DNA from: Enterococcus nangangensis
GTDB lineage: Bacteria > Bacillota > Bacilli > Lactobacillales > Enterococcaceae
DNA length: 64,000 nt
NCBI RefSeq assembly: GCF_005405245.1
Contig: NZ_BJDR01000001.1
Coordinates: forward strand, 1 to 64,000
Direction: 5' to 3'
Both the position numbers and the translations under genes were made by a program. The notes under the pieces are model-generated. The model saw nothing but the letters and a program-made list of their open reading frames with translations, searched no databases and was not told the origin of the DNA. Of this stretch, positions 17,448 to 26,193 are shown one piece after another; position 1 is the first letter of the stretch, and each line of letters begins with the position of its first letter.

Positions 17448-18434
17448 TTAAGTGAACGCCACCAAAGTTCTTCCTTGATGGGTCTGTTGGGCAAAGCTTT
17501 GGAAAACTTTTGGCAAGTCAGCCAAAGATACTGTTTCTACCTGCAGTTTATCATAATCTATTTTAAATTCCTCAGTGAAGGCTTGCCAGATTTGTTGGCG
17601 CTTAGGATAAGGCGTATTCACCGAATCGATACCTAACAAATTAACGCCACGTAAAATAAAAGGAAAGACGGTGGTGTTCAATTTGAAGCCACCGGCATTA
17701 CCAAAAGCGGCTACCGCACCACCATAGCTGATTTGCGGCAACAGGCGACTTAAGACTTCGCCGCCCACTGCGTCAATGACGTAATCATAATTTTGTGGCG
17801 CCAAAACTTTCGGCTCACTTTGTAACAGTTTTTGCGTGGCTAAAATTTCTGCGTGAGGTAAACGTTCTAAATAAGGAGCTTGTTCTTTTTGACTTACTAA
17901 GGTGACCTTAGTAAAACCTAATTTTTCTAAAATAAGACTTGCAATACTACTAACACCACCAGTTGCTCCAGTAATCAATAGGCGATGTTCTGGTTGCATC
18001 CCATGAGCTAACAGCGCATCAATGGCTAAACCAGCCGTTAAACCCGCAGTACCTAGCATCATAGCTTCTTTTGTTGTCATTCCACTGGGAAGAGGTACCA
18101 CCCACTCTTTTTTTAAACTCGCCAGTTGACTAAAGCCGCCATTATGACTGACGCCTATCTGATAGCTAGTAGCAATTACTTTTTGGCCCACAGTAAATTC
18201 CGGCACACGACTAGCCAATACTGTACCTGCTAAATCAATGCCTGGAATTAAGGGATAGTGGCGAAGCACGCCGCCTTTAGGTAAGGTTGCCAAGTAGTCT
18301 TTATAGTTTACGCTAGAATACTCCACTTGAATTAATACATCTTCTGCCGGTAAAAAGTTTTGCGGAAAAGTTTTGACTGTTGCTGTAACTTTTTCCTCCT
18401 CTTTTTCTATCACCAAAGCTTGAAATTTTTCCAT
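17448..18434 (-). CDS. YhdH/YhfP-family medium-chain dehydrogenase (quinone oxidoreductase-like)
   Basis: 328 residues. The N-terminal GroES-like fold (VEYSSVNYKDYLATLPKGGV, PLIPGIDLAGTV) and the NADP-binding site LLITGATGGVSSIASLIL identify the YhdH subfamily, whose characterised member reduces acryloyl-CoA. No zinc-binding cysteines are seen. I chose ATG 18434 behind AGTGAGG; the open frame continues to 18605 but that extension is hydrophobic and lacks a site. It lies 13 bases before coaB and is probably in the same transcript. Confidence 0.88.
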   Translation of the reverse strand: MEKFQALVIEKEEEKVTATVKTFPQNFLPAEDVLIQVEYSSVNYKDYLATLPKGGVLRHYPLIPGIDLAGTVLASRVPEFTVGQKVIATSYQIGVSHNGGFSQLASLKKEWVVPLPSGMTTKEAMMLGTAGLTAGLAIDALLAHGMQPEHRLLITGATGGVSSIASLILEKLGFTKVTLVSQKEQAPYLERLPHAEILATQKLLQSEPKVLAPQNYDYVIDAVGGEVLSRLLPQISYGGAVAAFGNAGGFKLNTTVFPFILRGVNLLGIDSVNTPYPKRQQIWQAFTEEFKIDYDKLQVETVSLADLPKVFQSFAQQTHQGRTLVAFT

Positions 18435-18666
18435 TAGACAAACCTCACTTTTATTTGTGTTTAAAAATAGTTTTCTTAAGTAAAAATAACAGAAAGCTCT
18501 AACTGCTCTAACTATAGGAAAGCAAGGGAAAACTGTCAAGAAAATTCCCAGCATAATCTTGAAATTTTCCAAGATAAATAGAAGGAAACGAACAATTTTT
18601 TTCACAAGTAAAATTTTTGAGGAAAAGGACTAGCTTATTTTTGTAAAGCTGTTAAACTAATTTGCG

Positions 18667-18690
18667 AGACCAAAATTACGGTCTTTTTTT
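18667..18690 (+). terminator. terminator-like hairpin in the potA leader
   Basis: AGACC-aaaattac-GGTCT followed by seven T, on the same strand as potA and only 38 bases upstream of its start. No plus-strand gene precedes it nearby (murB has its own terminator), so it may act as an attenuator of the polyamine operon. The rest of 18435-18728 is AT-rich without a gene. Confidence 0.5.
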
Positions 18691-18728
18691 GACAAGCTTT
18701 CACAAAAAAAGATAAAGGGGTTGAAAAA

Positions 18729-19820
18729 GTGGAAAAAACGATTATCGCGTTCCAAGATGTGGTGAAACAATACGAAGACACCCAGGATGCTGTGCTGAAA
18801 AACGTTAGCTTTGAAATTGAGGAAGGGAAGTTCTATACGCTGTTAGGCCCGTCTGGCTGTGGGAAAACCACGATTTTACGGATGATTGCGGGTTTCACAG
18901 AAGCAACCTCAGGGGATATTTTTTTTAACGGCAAACGCATCAATGACGTGCCAGCCAACAAACGACCTGTCAACACGGTCTTTCAAGATTACGCCTTATT
19001 TCCCCATATGAATGTTTTTGAAAATGTCGCCTTTGGTTTAAAAATCAAAAAGCTGCCAAAAAAAGAAATTGAAAAAAAAGTTATTGATGCTTTAAAGATG
19101 GTGCAACTCGCCGGTTATGAGGATCGTGAAATTAATGAAATGTCTGGCGGACAACGGCAACGGGTGGCCATTGCCCGAGCGATTGTCAACGAACCTTCTG
19201 TTTTATTGTTAGATGAACCCTTGTCAGCGCTGGATTTAAAATTGCGAACTGACATGCAATATGAATTACGAGAACTTCAACAACGCTTAGGGATTACTTT
19301 TATTTTTGTGACCCACGACCAGGAAGAAGCACTCGCCATGAGTGATGTGATTTTTGTCATGAATAAAGGCAAGATTGTTCAATCCGGCACACCGGTGGAT
19401 ATTTACGATGAACCTATTAACCACTTCGTTGCTGATTTTGTGGGAGAAAGCAATATTGTTGCCGGCACCATGGTGGAAGATTACCGCGTGGAATTTGTCG
19501 GGAAATCTTTTGAATGTGTGGATGGGGGGATGCGTCCTAATGAACCTGTTGAAGTGGTCATTCGTCCAGAAGATTTATCCATTACGACGCCTGAAAAAGG
19601 CAAGTTGGTGGTGAAAGTCGACACTCAATTATTCCGTGGTGTCCACTATGAAATTATTTGTTACGATGCTGACGGCAATGAATGGATGGTTCATTCCACT
19701 CGTAAAGCCAAAGAAGGTAGCAAAGTCGGTTTATCCTTTGAACCTGAAGATATCCACGTCATGCGCTTCAATGAATCTGAAGAAGATTTTGATGCGCGGC
19801 TGGAAAGCTACGAAGAGTAA
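18729..19820 (+). CDS. potA: spermidine/putrescine import ATPase PotA
   Basis: 363 residues. ATPase of the polyamine importer. Walker [10 protein letters not shown] (40-48), Q-loop [11 protein letters not shown], signature MSGGQRQR (138-145), Walker [12 protein letters not shown] (159-169), switch His in VTHDQEEA, then a C-terminal TOBE regulatory domain ([11 protein letters not shown] and following). Start is GTG 18729 behind AAAGGGG. First gene of potABCD; 12 bases to potB. Confidence 0.95.
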   Translation: MEKTIIAFQDVVKQYEDTQDAVLKNVSFEIEEGKFYTLLGPSGCGKTTILRMIAGFTEATSGDIFFNGKRINDVPANKRPVNTVFQDYALFPHMNVFENVAFGLKIKKLPKKEIEKKVIDALKMVQLAGYEDREINEMSGGQRQRVAIARAIVNEPSVLLLDEPLSALDLKLRTDMQYELRELQQRLGITFIFVTHDQEEALAMSDVIFVMNKGKIVQSGTPVDIYDEPINHFVADFVGESNIVAGTMVEDYRVEFVGKSFECVDGGMRPNEPVEVVIRPEDLSITTPEKGKLVVKVDTQLFRGVHYEIICYDADGNEWMVHSTRKAKEGSKVGLSFEPEDIHVMRFNESEEDFDARLESYEE

Positions 19821-19832
19821 GGAGGAGAGAAC

Positions 19833-20642
19833 GTGACCAGAACAAGACGCTTTTTTGGAGTTCCTTATTATCTTTGGCTGTTGCTTTTTGTCATTGCCCC
19901 AGTACTATTGATTATTTATCAGTCTTTCTTTGATATGAATGGCCAGTTTACCTTGAGTAACTATGCGGCTTATTTTTCTTCAGGGACCTATTTAAAAATG
20001 ACCGGCAATTCTGTCTGGTATGCTTTTTTGATTACCCTGTTTACGTTATTAGTGAGTTATCCTACTGCTTACTTTTTAAATAAAACGAAACACAAAGATT
20101 TGTGGTTGATGTTAATTATTTTACCGACATGGATTAATTTGCTTTTAAAAGCATACGCTTTTATCGGTTTGTTCAGTATCCACGGTTCAGTGAATACCTT
20201 TTTGAGTTTTCTAGGTATCGGTCCGAAACAAATTTTATTTACCGATTTTTCCTTTATGTTTGTAGCGGCCTATATTGAAATTCCTTTTATGATTATGCCA
20301 ATTTTTAACGCGATTGAAGAAATTAATCCGTCCTTAGTGTCGGCTTCCCGCGATCTTGGCGCAAATAGTTTTGAAACTTTCCGGCGCGTCATTTTTCCTT
20401 TGTCCTTAGAAGGAGTAAAAGCCGGCATCCAAGCTGTTTTCATTCCTTCTTTGTCCTTATTTATGTTGACACGACTCATCGGGGGGAATCGCGTCATTAC
20501 TTTAGGAACGGCGATTGAAGAGCACTTTTTAGTGACCCAAAACTGGGGGATGGGCTCGACCATTGGCGTTGTTTTAATTATCGCAATGCTCATTGTCATG
20601 GTCCTCACAGGAGAAAAGAGTCGCAAAGGAGGACGTCGTTAA
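19833..20642 (+). CDS. potB: spermidine/putrescine ABC permease PotB
   Basis: 269 residues, six membrane segments. The ATPase-coupling loop SASRDLGANSFETFRRVIFPLS is at about 170-190. GTG start at 19833 behind GGAGGAGAG. It forms the channel with PotC. The stop overlaps the PotC start (TAATG), so the two are translated together. Confidence 0.95.
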   Translation: MTRTRRFFGVPYYLWLLLFVIAPVLLIIYQSFFDMNGQFTLSNYAAYFSSGTYLKMTGNSVWYAFLITLFTLLVSYPTAYFLNKTKHKDLWLMLIILPTWINLLLKAYAFIGLFSIHGSVNTFLSFLGIGPKQILFTDFSFMFVAAYIEIPFMIMPIFNAIEEINPSLVSASRDLGANSFETFRRVIFPLSLEGVKAGIQAVFIPSLSLFMLTRLIGGNRVITLGTAIEEHFLVTQNWGMGSTIGVVLIIAMLIVMVLTGEKSRKGGRR

Positions 20643-21475
20643 TGAAAAAGAAAAAATTTAGCTTTACACAACTGTATTTGATTATTATTTTTGTTTTACT
20701 CTACTTGCCAATTTTTTATTTAATTTTTTACGCCTTTAACGCTGGCGGTTCCATGAAAGAATTTACAGGCTTTACTTGGGATAATTTTGCGGCGGTCTTT
20801 GAAGATTCACGGCTGTTGGTTATCTTGCTAGACACCTTTAAACTAGCTTTCTTATCCGCTTTAATTGCGACTTTAGTAGGAACTTTTGGTGCCATGGGCA
20901 TTTATTACGCTAAAAAAAGACGGACGCGGACGACGCTGCTCAGCTTAAATAATATTTTACTTGTTTCACCCGACGTCATCATTGGCGCCAGTTTCTTGAT
21001 TTTATTTACGATGGTAGGCTTAACATTAGGTTTTACCAGTGTCCTTTTAAGTCACGTGGCCTTTAGTATCCCCATTGTTGTCTTAATGGTTTTACCAAAG
21101 TTGCGGGAAATGAATGACTCCATGGTAGATGCAGCTAGAGATCTTGGAGCCAATACTTTTCAAGTAGTAAAAAATATTATTTTACCCTATTTGACTCCGG
21201 GGATTATTGCCGGCTACTTTATGGCCTTCACTTATTCTTTAGATGATTTTGCGGTAACGTTTTTCGTGACAGGAAATGGTTTTACTACCTTATCCGTTGA
21301 AATTTACTCACGGGCTCGCCAAGGAATCAGCTTAGAAATCAACGCTTTATCCGCCTTAGTCTTTGTTTTCTCTTTACTATTGGTGGTGGGTTACTACTTT
21401 ATTAGTAAAGATAACTTATCAAGAAAACAAAAACGTTCCCGCAAAGCACAAAGCGAGGTGGCTAACCTCCTATGA
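20642..21475 (+). CDS. potC: spermidine/putrescine ABC permease PotC
   Basis: 277 residues, six membrane segments, with the coupling loop DAARDLGANTFQVVKNIILP. The sequence SLDDFAVTFFVTG is typical of PotC. AGGAGG within potB supplies the ribosome binding site. Overlaps potD by four bases (ATGA). Confidence 0.95.
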   Translation: MKKKKFSFTQLYLIIIFVLLYLPIFYLIFYAFNAGGSMKEFTGFTWDNFAAVFEDSRLLVILLDTFKLAFLSALIATLVGTFGAMGIYYAKKRRTRTTLLSLNNILLVSPDVIIGASFLILFTMVGLTLGFTSVLLSHVAFSIPIVVLMVLPKLREMNDSMVDAARDLGANTFQVVKNIILPYLTPGIIAGYFMAFTYSLDDFAVTFFVTGNGFTTLSVEIYSRARQGISLEINALSALVFVFSLLLVVGYYFISKDNLSRKQKRSRKAQSEVANLL

Positions 21476-22545
21476 AAAAACTAAACACTTTATTTTTAGG
21501 GATTATCTTAATCATCTTACTTTTAACCGTGGGAGCTAATCGGATTGAACATGCCAAAGGACGAGCTAACGCTGATGTTGTAACGATTTACAACTGGGGA
21601 GATTACATCGATCCAGAGTTGATTACAAAGTTTGAAGATGAATCGGGTTATAAAGTGAACTACGAGACATTTGATTCCAACGAAGCGATGTTTACTAAAA
21701 TTCAACAAGGGGGGACAGCTTATGATATCGCCATTCCCTCTGAGTACATGATTGAAAAAATGATGGAAGAAAAATTAGTGCTCCCGATTGATCACAGTAA
21801 GTTAACGGGGCTAGAAAATATCGATGCGCGCTTCTTGGATCAAAGCTTCGATCCTGGCAATCAATATTCTATTCCTTACTTCTGGGGAACGTTAGGAATT
21901 GTTTATAACGATAAGTTTGTCGCCCCTGAAGACATTCAGCATTGGGATGATTTATGGAACCCAGCCTTAAAGGATAGCGTAATGCTGATTGATAGTGCGC
22001 GGGAAGTTCTAGGACTCTCTTTAAACTCGCTAGGATACTCTTTAAACAGCAAAAATATGACGGAAATTAATGAAGCGGCTAAAAAACTGAGTAGTCTAAC
22101 TCCGAATATTAAAGCAGTTGTCGCGGATGAAATTAAAATGTACATGATTAACGAAGAAGCAGCTGTCGCGGTAACTTTTTCCGGGGAAGCTGCCGACATG
22201 ATGTATGAGAACGAACACTTGCATTATGTTATTCCTACTGAAGCTAGTAACTTATGGTTTGACAATATTGTTATGCCCAAGACTGCTAAAAATATTGACG
22301 GTGCCTATGCGTTTATTAATTTCATGTTGAATCCCGAAAATGCAGCGCAAAATGCCGAATACATTGGTTACTCGACGCCAAATAAGACAGCGCTTGAGCT
22401 GATGGATCCTGAAGTTACCAGCGATCCACAATTTTATCCAGATGATGAAGTCATTTCCCATTTGGAAGTCTATCAAAACTTGGGGCCAGAATACCTAGGC
22501 ATTTACAATGATAAATTTCTAGAATTTAAGATGTACAGGAGATAA
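21472..22545 (+). CDS. potD: spermidine/putrescine-binding protein PotD
   Basis: 357 residues. N-terminal hydrophobic segment (about 6-22) followed by the polyamine-binding fold: VVTIYNWGDYIDPELITKFE, YDIAIPSEYMIEKM, IPYFWGTLGIVYND, FINFMLNPENAAQNAEYIGYSTPN. It lacks a lipobox cysteine, so it may stay membrane-anchored by an uncleaved signal or be released, unlike lipoprotein-type homologues. The C-terminus is intact; the mobile element begins about 66 bases after the stop. Confidence 0.93.
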   Translation: MKKLNTLFLGIILIILLLTVGANRIEHAKGRANADVVTIYNWGDYIDPELITKFEDESGYKVNYETFDSNEAMFTKIQQGGTAYDIAIPSEYMIEKMMEEKLVLPIDHSKLTGLENIDARFLDQSFDPGNQYSIPYFWGTLGIVYNDKFVAPEDIQHWDDLWNPALKDSVMLIDSAREVLGLSLNSLGYSLNSKNMTEINEAAKKLSSLTPNIKAVVADEIKMYMINEEAAVAVTFSGEAADMMYENEHLHYVIPTEASNLWFDNIVMPKTAKNIDGAYAFINFMLNPENAAQNAEYIGYSTPNKTALELMDPEVTSDPQFYPDDEVISHLEVYQNLGPEYLGIYNDKFLEFKMYRR

Positions 22546-22611
22546 TGGCAAAACTCAGCGAGAATGGGGATTTATCAACGTTCTAAAAAGCTAAAAATCG
22601 TCTTTATTCTA

Positions 22612-22635
22612 TCTGAGTTTTCCAATCTTCTACCA
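22612..22635. repeat. probable attL
   Basis: TCTGAGTTTTCCA, five unmatched bases, CTACCA; the same pattern occurs at 30003-30026 with the same spacing. It lies about 66 bases after the potD stop. Confidence 0.6.
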
Positions 22636-22661
22636 AAAGCGGCTGAAAAGCCGCTTTTTTT
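22635..22661 (+). terminator. intrinsic terminator
   Basis: AAAAGCGGCT-gaaa-AGCCGCTTTTTTT, immediately inside the left end of the element. It would stop potABCD transcription before the arsenic operon. Confidence 0.9.
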
Positions 22662-22673
22662 GTGTTATTTTAT

Positions 22674-22740
22674 TTTTTCTACCACGTTTTTCTACCAGAG
22701 ATACTTTACTAGAAGAGCTTTACGATAGAGATTTTTACCA
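22674..22740. repeat. TTTTTCTACCA repeats near the left end
   Basis: TTTTTCTACCA at 22674-22684 and 22687-22697 (13-base period), TTTTTACCA at 22732-22740 and TTCTACCA at 22628-22635. Phased short direct repeats next to an attachment site fit arm-type integrase or DUF3173-protein binding sites. CTACCA also occurs at the right end (30021-30026). Confidence 0.45.
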
Positions 22741-22771
22741 GACGATGTTGAAAATAAAAAGACAGAAACGC

Positions 22772-22824
22772 TTGACCGTATATAGATAATTATCTATATT
22801 GTATATAGATAATTATCTATATAC
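22772..22824 (+). promoter_or_regulatory. ars promoter with two tandem perfect palindromic operators
   Basis: TTGACC (22772-22777), a 17-base spacer and TATATT (22795-22800) form a promoter. A 20-bp perfect palindrome (22780-22799, ATATAGATAA and its complement) fills the spacer and -10; a second copy extends to 24 bp at 22801-22824. These are the expected binding sites of the ArsR encoded next, released by arsenite. Confidence 0.85.
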
Positions 22825-22844
22825 AATTCAATAGGAGGTCCTCC

Positions 22845-23138
22845 ATGGAAAACTATGAACAGATTGCTACCATCATGAAAGCCTTAGCTGATCCAAAAAG
22901 GCTGAAAATTGTTGACTTACTTTCTACAGCTGACTCTCTTTGTGCATGTGAAGTGTTGGAGCATTTTGACTTTACTCAACCGACATTATCACACCACATG
23001 AAGCTTTTAGAGAAGGCAGGAATTGTCAAAGTAACGAAAAAAAGTCAATGGCATCATTACGCTTTACAGGAAGATTTTGTTGAGGATTTCCTAGTAATTT
23101 TGAAGGAACTTCTTATCAAAGAAAAATCAATTAGCTAG
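22845..23138 (+). CDS. arsR: arsenic-responsive repressor ArsR
   Basis: 97 residues. Winged-helix repressor; the metal-binding CxC appears in SLCACEVLEHF (near residues 30-33), followed by the recognition helix TQPTLSHHMKLL. Arsenite binding to these cysteines releases DNA. AGGAGG precedes ATG 22845. First gene of the operon, directly after the paired palindromes; it should repress itself and the genes below. Confidence 0.93.
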   Translation: MENYEQIATIMKALADPKRLKIVDLLSTADSLCACEVLEHFDFTQPTLSHHMKLLEKAGIVKVTKKSQWHHYALQEDFVEDFLVILKELLIKEKSIS

Positions 23139-23159
23139 TAAGCGATAGGAGTCTTATGA

Positions 23160-24236
23160 ATGAATAATGTATCTACGGAAGTAACTGAAAAACCTGCAAT
23201 AAATTTTTTCGAGAAGTATCTAACAGTTTGGGTATTGTTATGTATGGCAGCAGGTATGCTAATCGGAAAGTTTTTACCTAGTGTCGCAGACCGATTAGAA
23301 AGCTATCAAGTGTTAAATACAAATATTCCAATTGCCGTTTTAACTTGGGTTATGATTTTCCCAATGATGATGAAAATCGATTTTAAATCAATACTGAATG
23401 TCCGAAAAACATATCAGGGGATTATGATCTCTAGCATTACAAGCTGGCTAATTAAGCCGTTCTTGATGTTTGGCTTAGCCTCTTTCTTCTTTTATGTTGT
23501 TTTTAGCAATTTTATCCCAGCAGACTTAGCAAAAGACTATGTGGCTGGAGCCGTTTTGTTAGGGGCAGCGCCATGTACCGCTATGGTTTTTGTTTGGTCA
23601 AACCTTACAAAAGGTGATCCAGCGCATACCTTGGTTCAAGTATCAATTAACGATTTATTAATCATTGTCCTATTTGTACCAATTGTTTCCTTCCTTTTAG
23701 GAGTAAATAATGTGTTTGTACCATGGAATATTCTCTTTGCCTCCGTACTACTATTTGTGCTAGTACCGTTAGTTGGTGGGGCATTAACGCGATACTTCAT
23801 GATAAAACGTAAGGGAATTGATTACTTTAACAATCGCTTCTTACCAAAGTTTGACTCCATTACAACGATTGGCTTGTTATTGACATTGGTAATCATTTTT
23901 ACTTATCAGGGGGATATTATTTTAAACAACCCGTTTCACGTTCTCATGATTGCCGTGCCTTTAGTCTTACAAAATATTATTACCGCAAACTTTGCTTATT
24001 TTACTTGTAAATGGACAAAACAGCCTCATAATGTGGCAGCTCCAGCAGCTTTGATTGGTGCTTCCGACTTTTTCGAGTTATCGGTTGCCGTAGCAATTAC
24101 GCTTTTCGGTGTCAATTCACCAGTTGTTCTAGTGACAACTGTAGGCGTTTTGACAGAAGTACCTGTTATGTTGTTATTAGTAAAATTGATTAATGGAACG
24201 AAAGATTGGTTTCCAACAAAAGGAGAAAATGAATGA
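23160..24236 (+). CDS. acr3: arsenite efflux transporter, Acr3 family
   Basis: 358 residues with ten membrane segments. It exports arsenite using the proton gradient. The conserved cysteine motif [19 protein letters not shown] near residues 141-159 is diagnostic of Acr3 rather than the unrelated ArsB family. ATG 23160 follows GATAGGAG. The stop overlaps the arsC start by four bases (ATGA). Confidence 0.93.
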   Translation: MNNVSTEVTEKPAINFFEKYLTVWVLLCMAAGMLIGKFLPSVADRLESYQVLNTNIPIAVLTWVMIFPMMMKIDFKSILNVRKTYQGIMISSITSWLIKPFLMFGLASFFFYVVFSNFIPADLAKDYVAGAVLLGAAPCTAMVFVWSNLTKGDPAHTLVQVSINDLLIIVLFVPIVSFLLGVNNVFVPWNILFASVLLFVLVPLVGGALTRYFMIKRKGIDYFNNRFLPKFDSITTIGLLLTLVIIFTYQGDIILNNPFHVLMIAVPLVLQNIITANFAYFTCKWTKQPHNVAAPAALIGASDFFELSVAVAITLFGVNSPVVLVTTVGVLTEVPVMLLLVKLINGTKDWFPTKGENE

Positions 24237-24649
24237 AAAAAATCTATTTCTTATGTACAGGTAATTCCTGTCGAAGTCAAATAGCGGAAGGATTTGCAAA
24301 AAAATACTTAGACGATTCTTGGGAGATTCGAAGTGCTGGAGTTGAAACTCACGGCCTGAATCCTAGAGCAGTGACTATAATGGAAGAATCTGGAATCGAT
24401 ATTTCGAATCAAACATCTGATTTGATTGATTTGGACTACTTTAATCAGTCCGACATGATTATCACTCTTTGCGGTGACGCAGCAGATAAGTGTCCCATGA
24501 TTCCAAAGGAAAGCACTCACCTTCATTGGGATTTAGTAGACCCCGCTAAAGCAAAAGGATCTGAGGAAGAAATTAGAAGTGCCTTCCGAAACACAAGAGA
24601 TGAAATCGAAAAGAGAATGATTGAATTATCGAAGCAGTTAAATGTGTAA
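24233..24649 (+). CDS. arsC: arsenate reductase, thioredoxin-coupled
   Basis: 138 residues, low-molecular-weight phosphatase fold. P-loop CTGNSCRS (Cys8 to Arg14), and the redox pair Cys80 and Cys87 in [13 protein letters not shown]. These match Cys10/82/89 of the staphylococcal plasmid pI258 enzyme after a two-residue offset. It reduces arsenate to arsenite, which Acr3 exports. AAAGGAG lies in the end of acr3. Confidence 0.94.
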   Translation: MKKIYFLCTGNSCRSQIAEGFAKKYLDDSWEIRSAGVETHGLNPRAVTIMEESGIDISNQTSDLIDLDYFNQSDMIITLCGDAADKCPMIPKESTHLHWDLVDPAKAKGSEEEIRSAFRNTRDEIEKRMIELSKQLNV

Positions 24650-24672
24650 TTCAAAAAGGGGTGGGGGAAGGT

Positions 24673-25659
24673 ATGTGGACTTGGATTAGCGACCAATTAT
24701 TGAAAATGGTTTGGCTAAATGATTTGATGGGGAAATTAATTGAGCGTTTTGGACTTTCAATCGATAGCAAGATAGGGGCAAGTCTTCAGTTCTTTCTGTT
24801 TGATACAATTAAGATTTTTATCTTATTAACGATATTAATTTTTGTCATGGGGATTATTCAGACTTTTTTTCCACCTGAAAGAACCAAAGTATTGTTGGGT
24901 GGCTTAAAAGGTTGGAAGGGGAATTTACTGGGAGCACTTTTGGGTACAGTTACGCCTTTTTGTAGTTGTTCTAGCATTCCAATTTTTATTGGGTTTACAA
25001 CCGCTGGATTACCGTTAGGAGTAACCTTCTCCTTCCTTATTTCCTCACCAATGGTTGATATTGCCTCAATTATCCTGTTAATGTCTTTCTTCGGCTGGAA
25101 ATTTGCGATAGCTTATGTTCTTTTAGGATTACTGCTAGCTGTAATTGGAGGTACACTCATTGATAAATTACACCTAGAGAATGAAATTCAAGATTATATT
25201 CGCGAGATGGAGGAAGGTCTTAGCCAAGTTGAAACCTATACCATAAAAAAAAGAATGGCTTATGGTTGGGGGCAAGTGAATGAGGTTGCTAGTAAAGTCT
25301 GGCTTTATGTATTAATTGGGGTTGGGATTGGTGCGCTCATTCATAATTGGATTCCGACCAGTTTTATTCAAAGCATCCTAGGTAATAATAATCCGTTTGG
25401 CCTGATTATTGCGACCTTAATTGGGGCACCAATTTATGCAGATATTTTTGGTGTTCTCCCAATAGCAGAAGCGCTATTCTCAAAAGGAGTGCCAGTGGGA
25501 ACTTTGATGGCTTTCATGATGTCTGTCACAACGTTGTCTTTGCCGTCATTAATCATGTTAAGTAGAGTGGTTAAACCTAAATTGTTAGGAATCTTTATCA
25601 CAATTTGTATTGTAGGTATTTTATTGATTGGCTTTACTTTCAATAGTATAGCTTTATAA
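24673..25659 (+). CDS. DUF318/ArsP-like permease
   Basis: About 328 residues, eight or more membrane segments in two halves. The motif TPFCSCSSIPIFIGF contains the cysteines used by ArsP permeases, which export trivalent organoarsenicals such as methylarsenite. The family name (permease, DUF318) is firm; the organoarsenical role is inferred from the motif and the operon. I prefer ATG 24673 behind the G-rich GGGGGAAGG; the frame is also open from GTG 24661. Confidence 0.8.
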   Translation: MWTWISDQLLKMVWLNDLMGKLIERFGLSIDSKIGASLQFFLFDTIKIFILLTILIFVMGIIQTFFPPERTKVLLGGLKGWKGNLLGALLGTVTPFCSCSSIPIFIGFTTAGLPLGVTFSFLISSPMVDIASIILLMSFFGWKFAIAYVLLGLLLAVIGGTLIDKLHLENEIQDYIREMEEGLSQVETYTIKKRMAYGWGQVNEVASKVWLYVLIGVGIGALIHNWIPTSFIQSILGNNNPFGLIIATLIGAPIYADIFGVLPIAEALFSKGVPVGTLMAFMMSVTTLSLPSLIMLSRVVKPKLLGIFITICIVGILLIGFTFNSIAL

Positions 25660-25683
25660 AAAGTTAAGGGGGATTAGATAATT

Positions 25684-25920
25684 ATGGAAATCAAAATTGT
25701 AGGTCCAGGTTGTAAAAACTGTCAAAAGTTAAAAGAAAATGTAGAAACAGCAGTGTCGGAGTTAGGCATTACGCCGACAATTACAAAAGTCGAAGATATG
25801 GCTGAAATCGTGAAAGCTGGTGTGATGAAGACGCCAGGACTGATTATTGATGATAAATTAGTTGTTAGTGGCCGAGTTGCAAAACCAAAGGAAATCAAGG
25901 AGTTATTGCAAGAGGCTTAA
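25684..25920 (+). CDS. small thioredoxin-like protein (redox-active disulfide protein 2 type)
   Basis: 78 residues. A compact thioredoxin fold with the CxxC site GPGCKNCQ at residues 8-15 and the cis-proline MKTPGLIID. Proteins of this kind commonly stand beside DUF318 permeases, where they may reduce the arsenical or the permease cysteines; this is inference. AAGGGGG lies 8-10 bases upstream. Last gene of the arsenic operon. Confidence 0.85.
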   Translation: MEIKIVGPGCKNCQKLKENVETAVSELGITPTITKVEDMAEIVKAGVMKTPGLIIDDKLVVSGRVAKPKEIKELLQEA

Positions 25921-25991
25921 AAGAGATCAAAGATAGATAAATCACTGAATGTTTGGAGATATTCGAAAGAAGCATAAAATAATACTGTAAA

Positions 25992-26047
25992 GACAAACTC
26001 CAGGTCGGGTTTCGCCACAAGCGAATTACCCGATCTGGAGTTTTGTC
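25992..26047. repeat. long imperfect inverted repeat after the arsenic operon
   Basis: The arms GACAAACTCCAGGTCGGG... and ...CCCGATCTGGAGTTTTGTC enclose a smaller TCGC / GCGA stem. It ends in TTTTGTC, so it can act as a terminator of the arsenic operon; it also belongs to a run of three hairpins that includes oriT. Confidence 0.7.
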
Positions 26048-26082
26048 TATTGCAGGGAGGCGCAGCCGGACTGCATGAATAA

Positions 26083-26106
26083 AGCCCCCGGTTCTAACAG
26101 GGGGCT
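26083..26106. other. oriT: origin of transfer (oriT), ICEBs1/Tn916-type nick hairpin
   Basis: AGCCCCC (26083-26089), loop GGTTCTAACA, GGGGGCT (26100-26106). As I recall them, the nick regions of ICEBs1 and Tn916 have the same C-run, CTAACA and G-run order, and are cut by relaxases of the Rep_trans type, the type encoded here at 27168. Neighbouring hairpins (GCAG/CTGC near 26052-26074 and GGACA...TGTCC near 26126-26151) fit an oriT region. No gene lies in 25921-26193. Confidence 0.75.
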
Positions 26107-26193
26107 AACAAAGAACAGGAAACTGGGACAACTACCCATTTGGGAGTGTCCTAGCAGTGTTTTCTTTGTCACATGCTTATAGAGCTTGTCACT

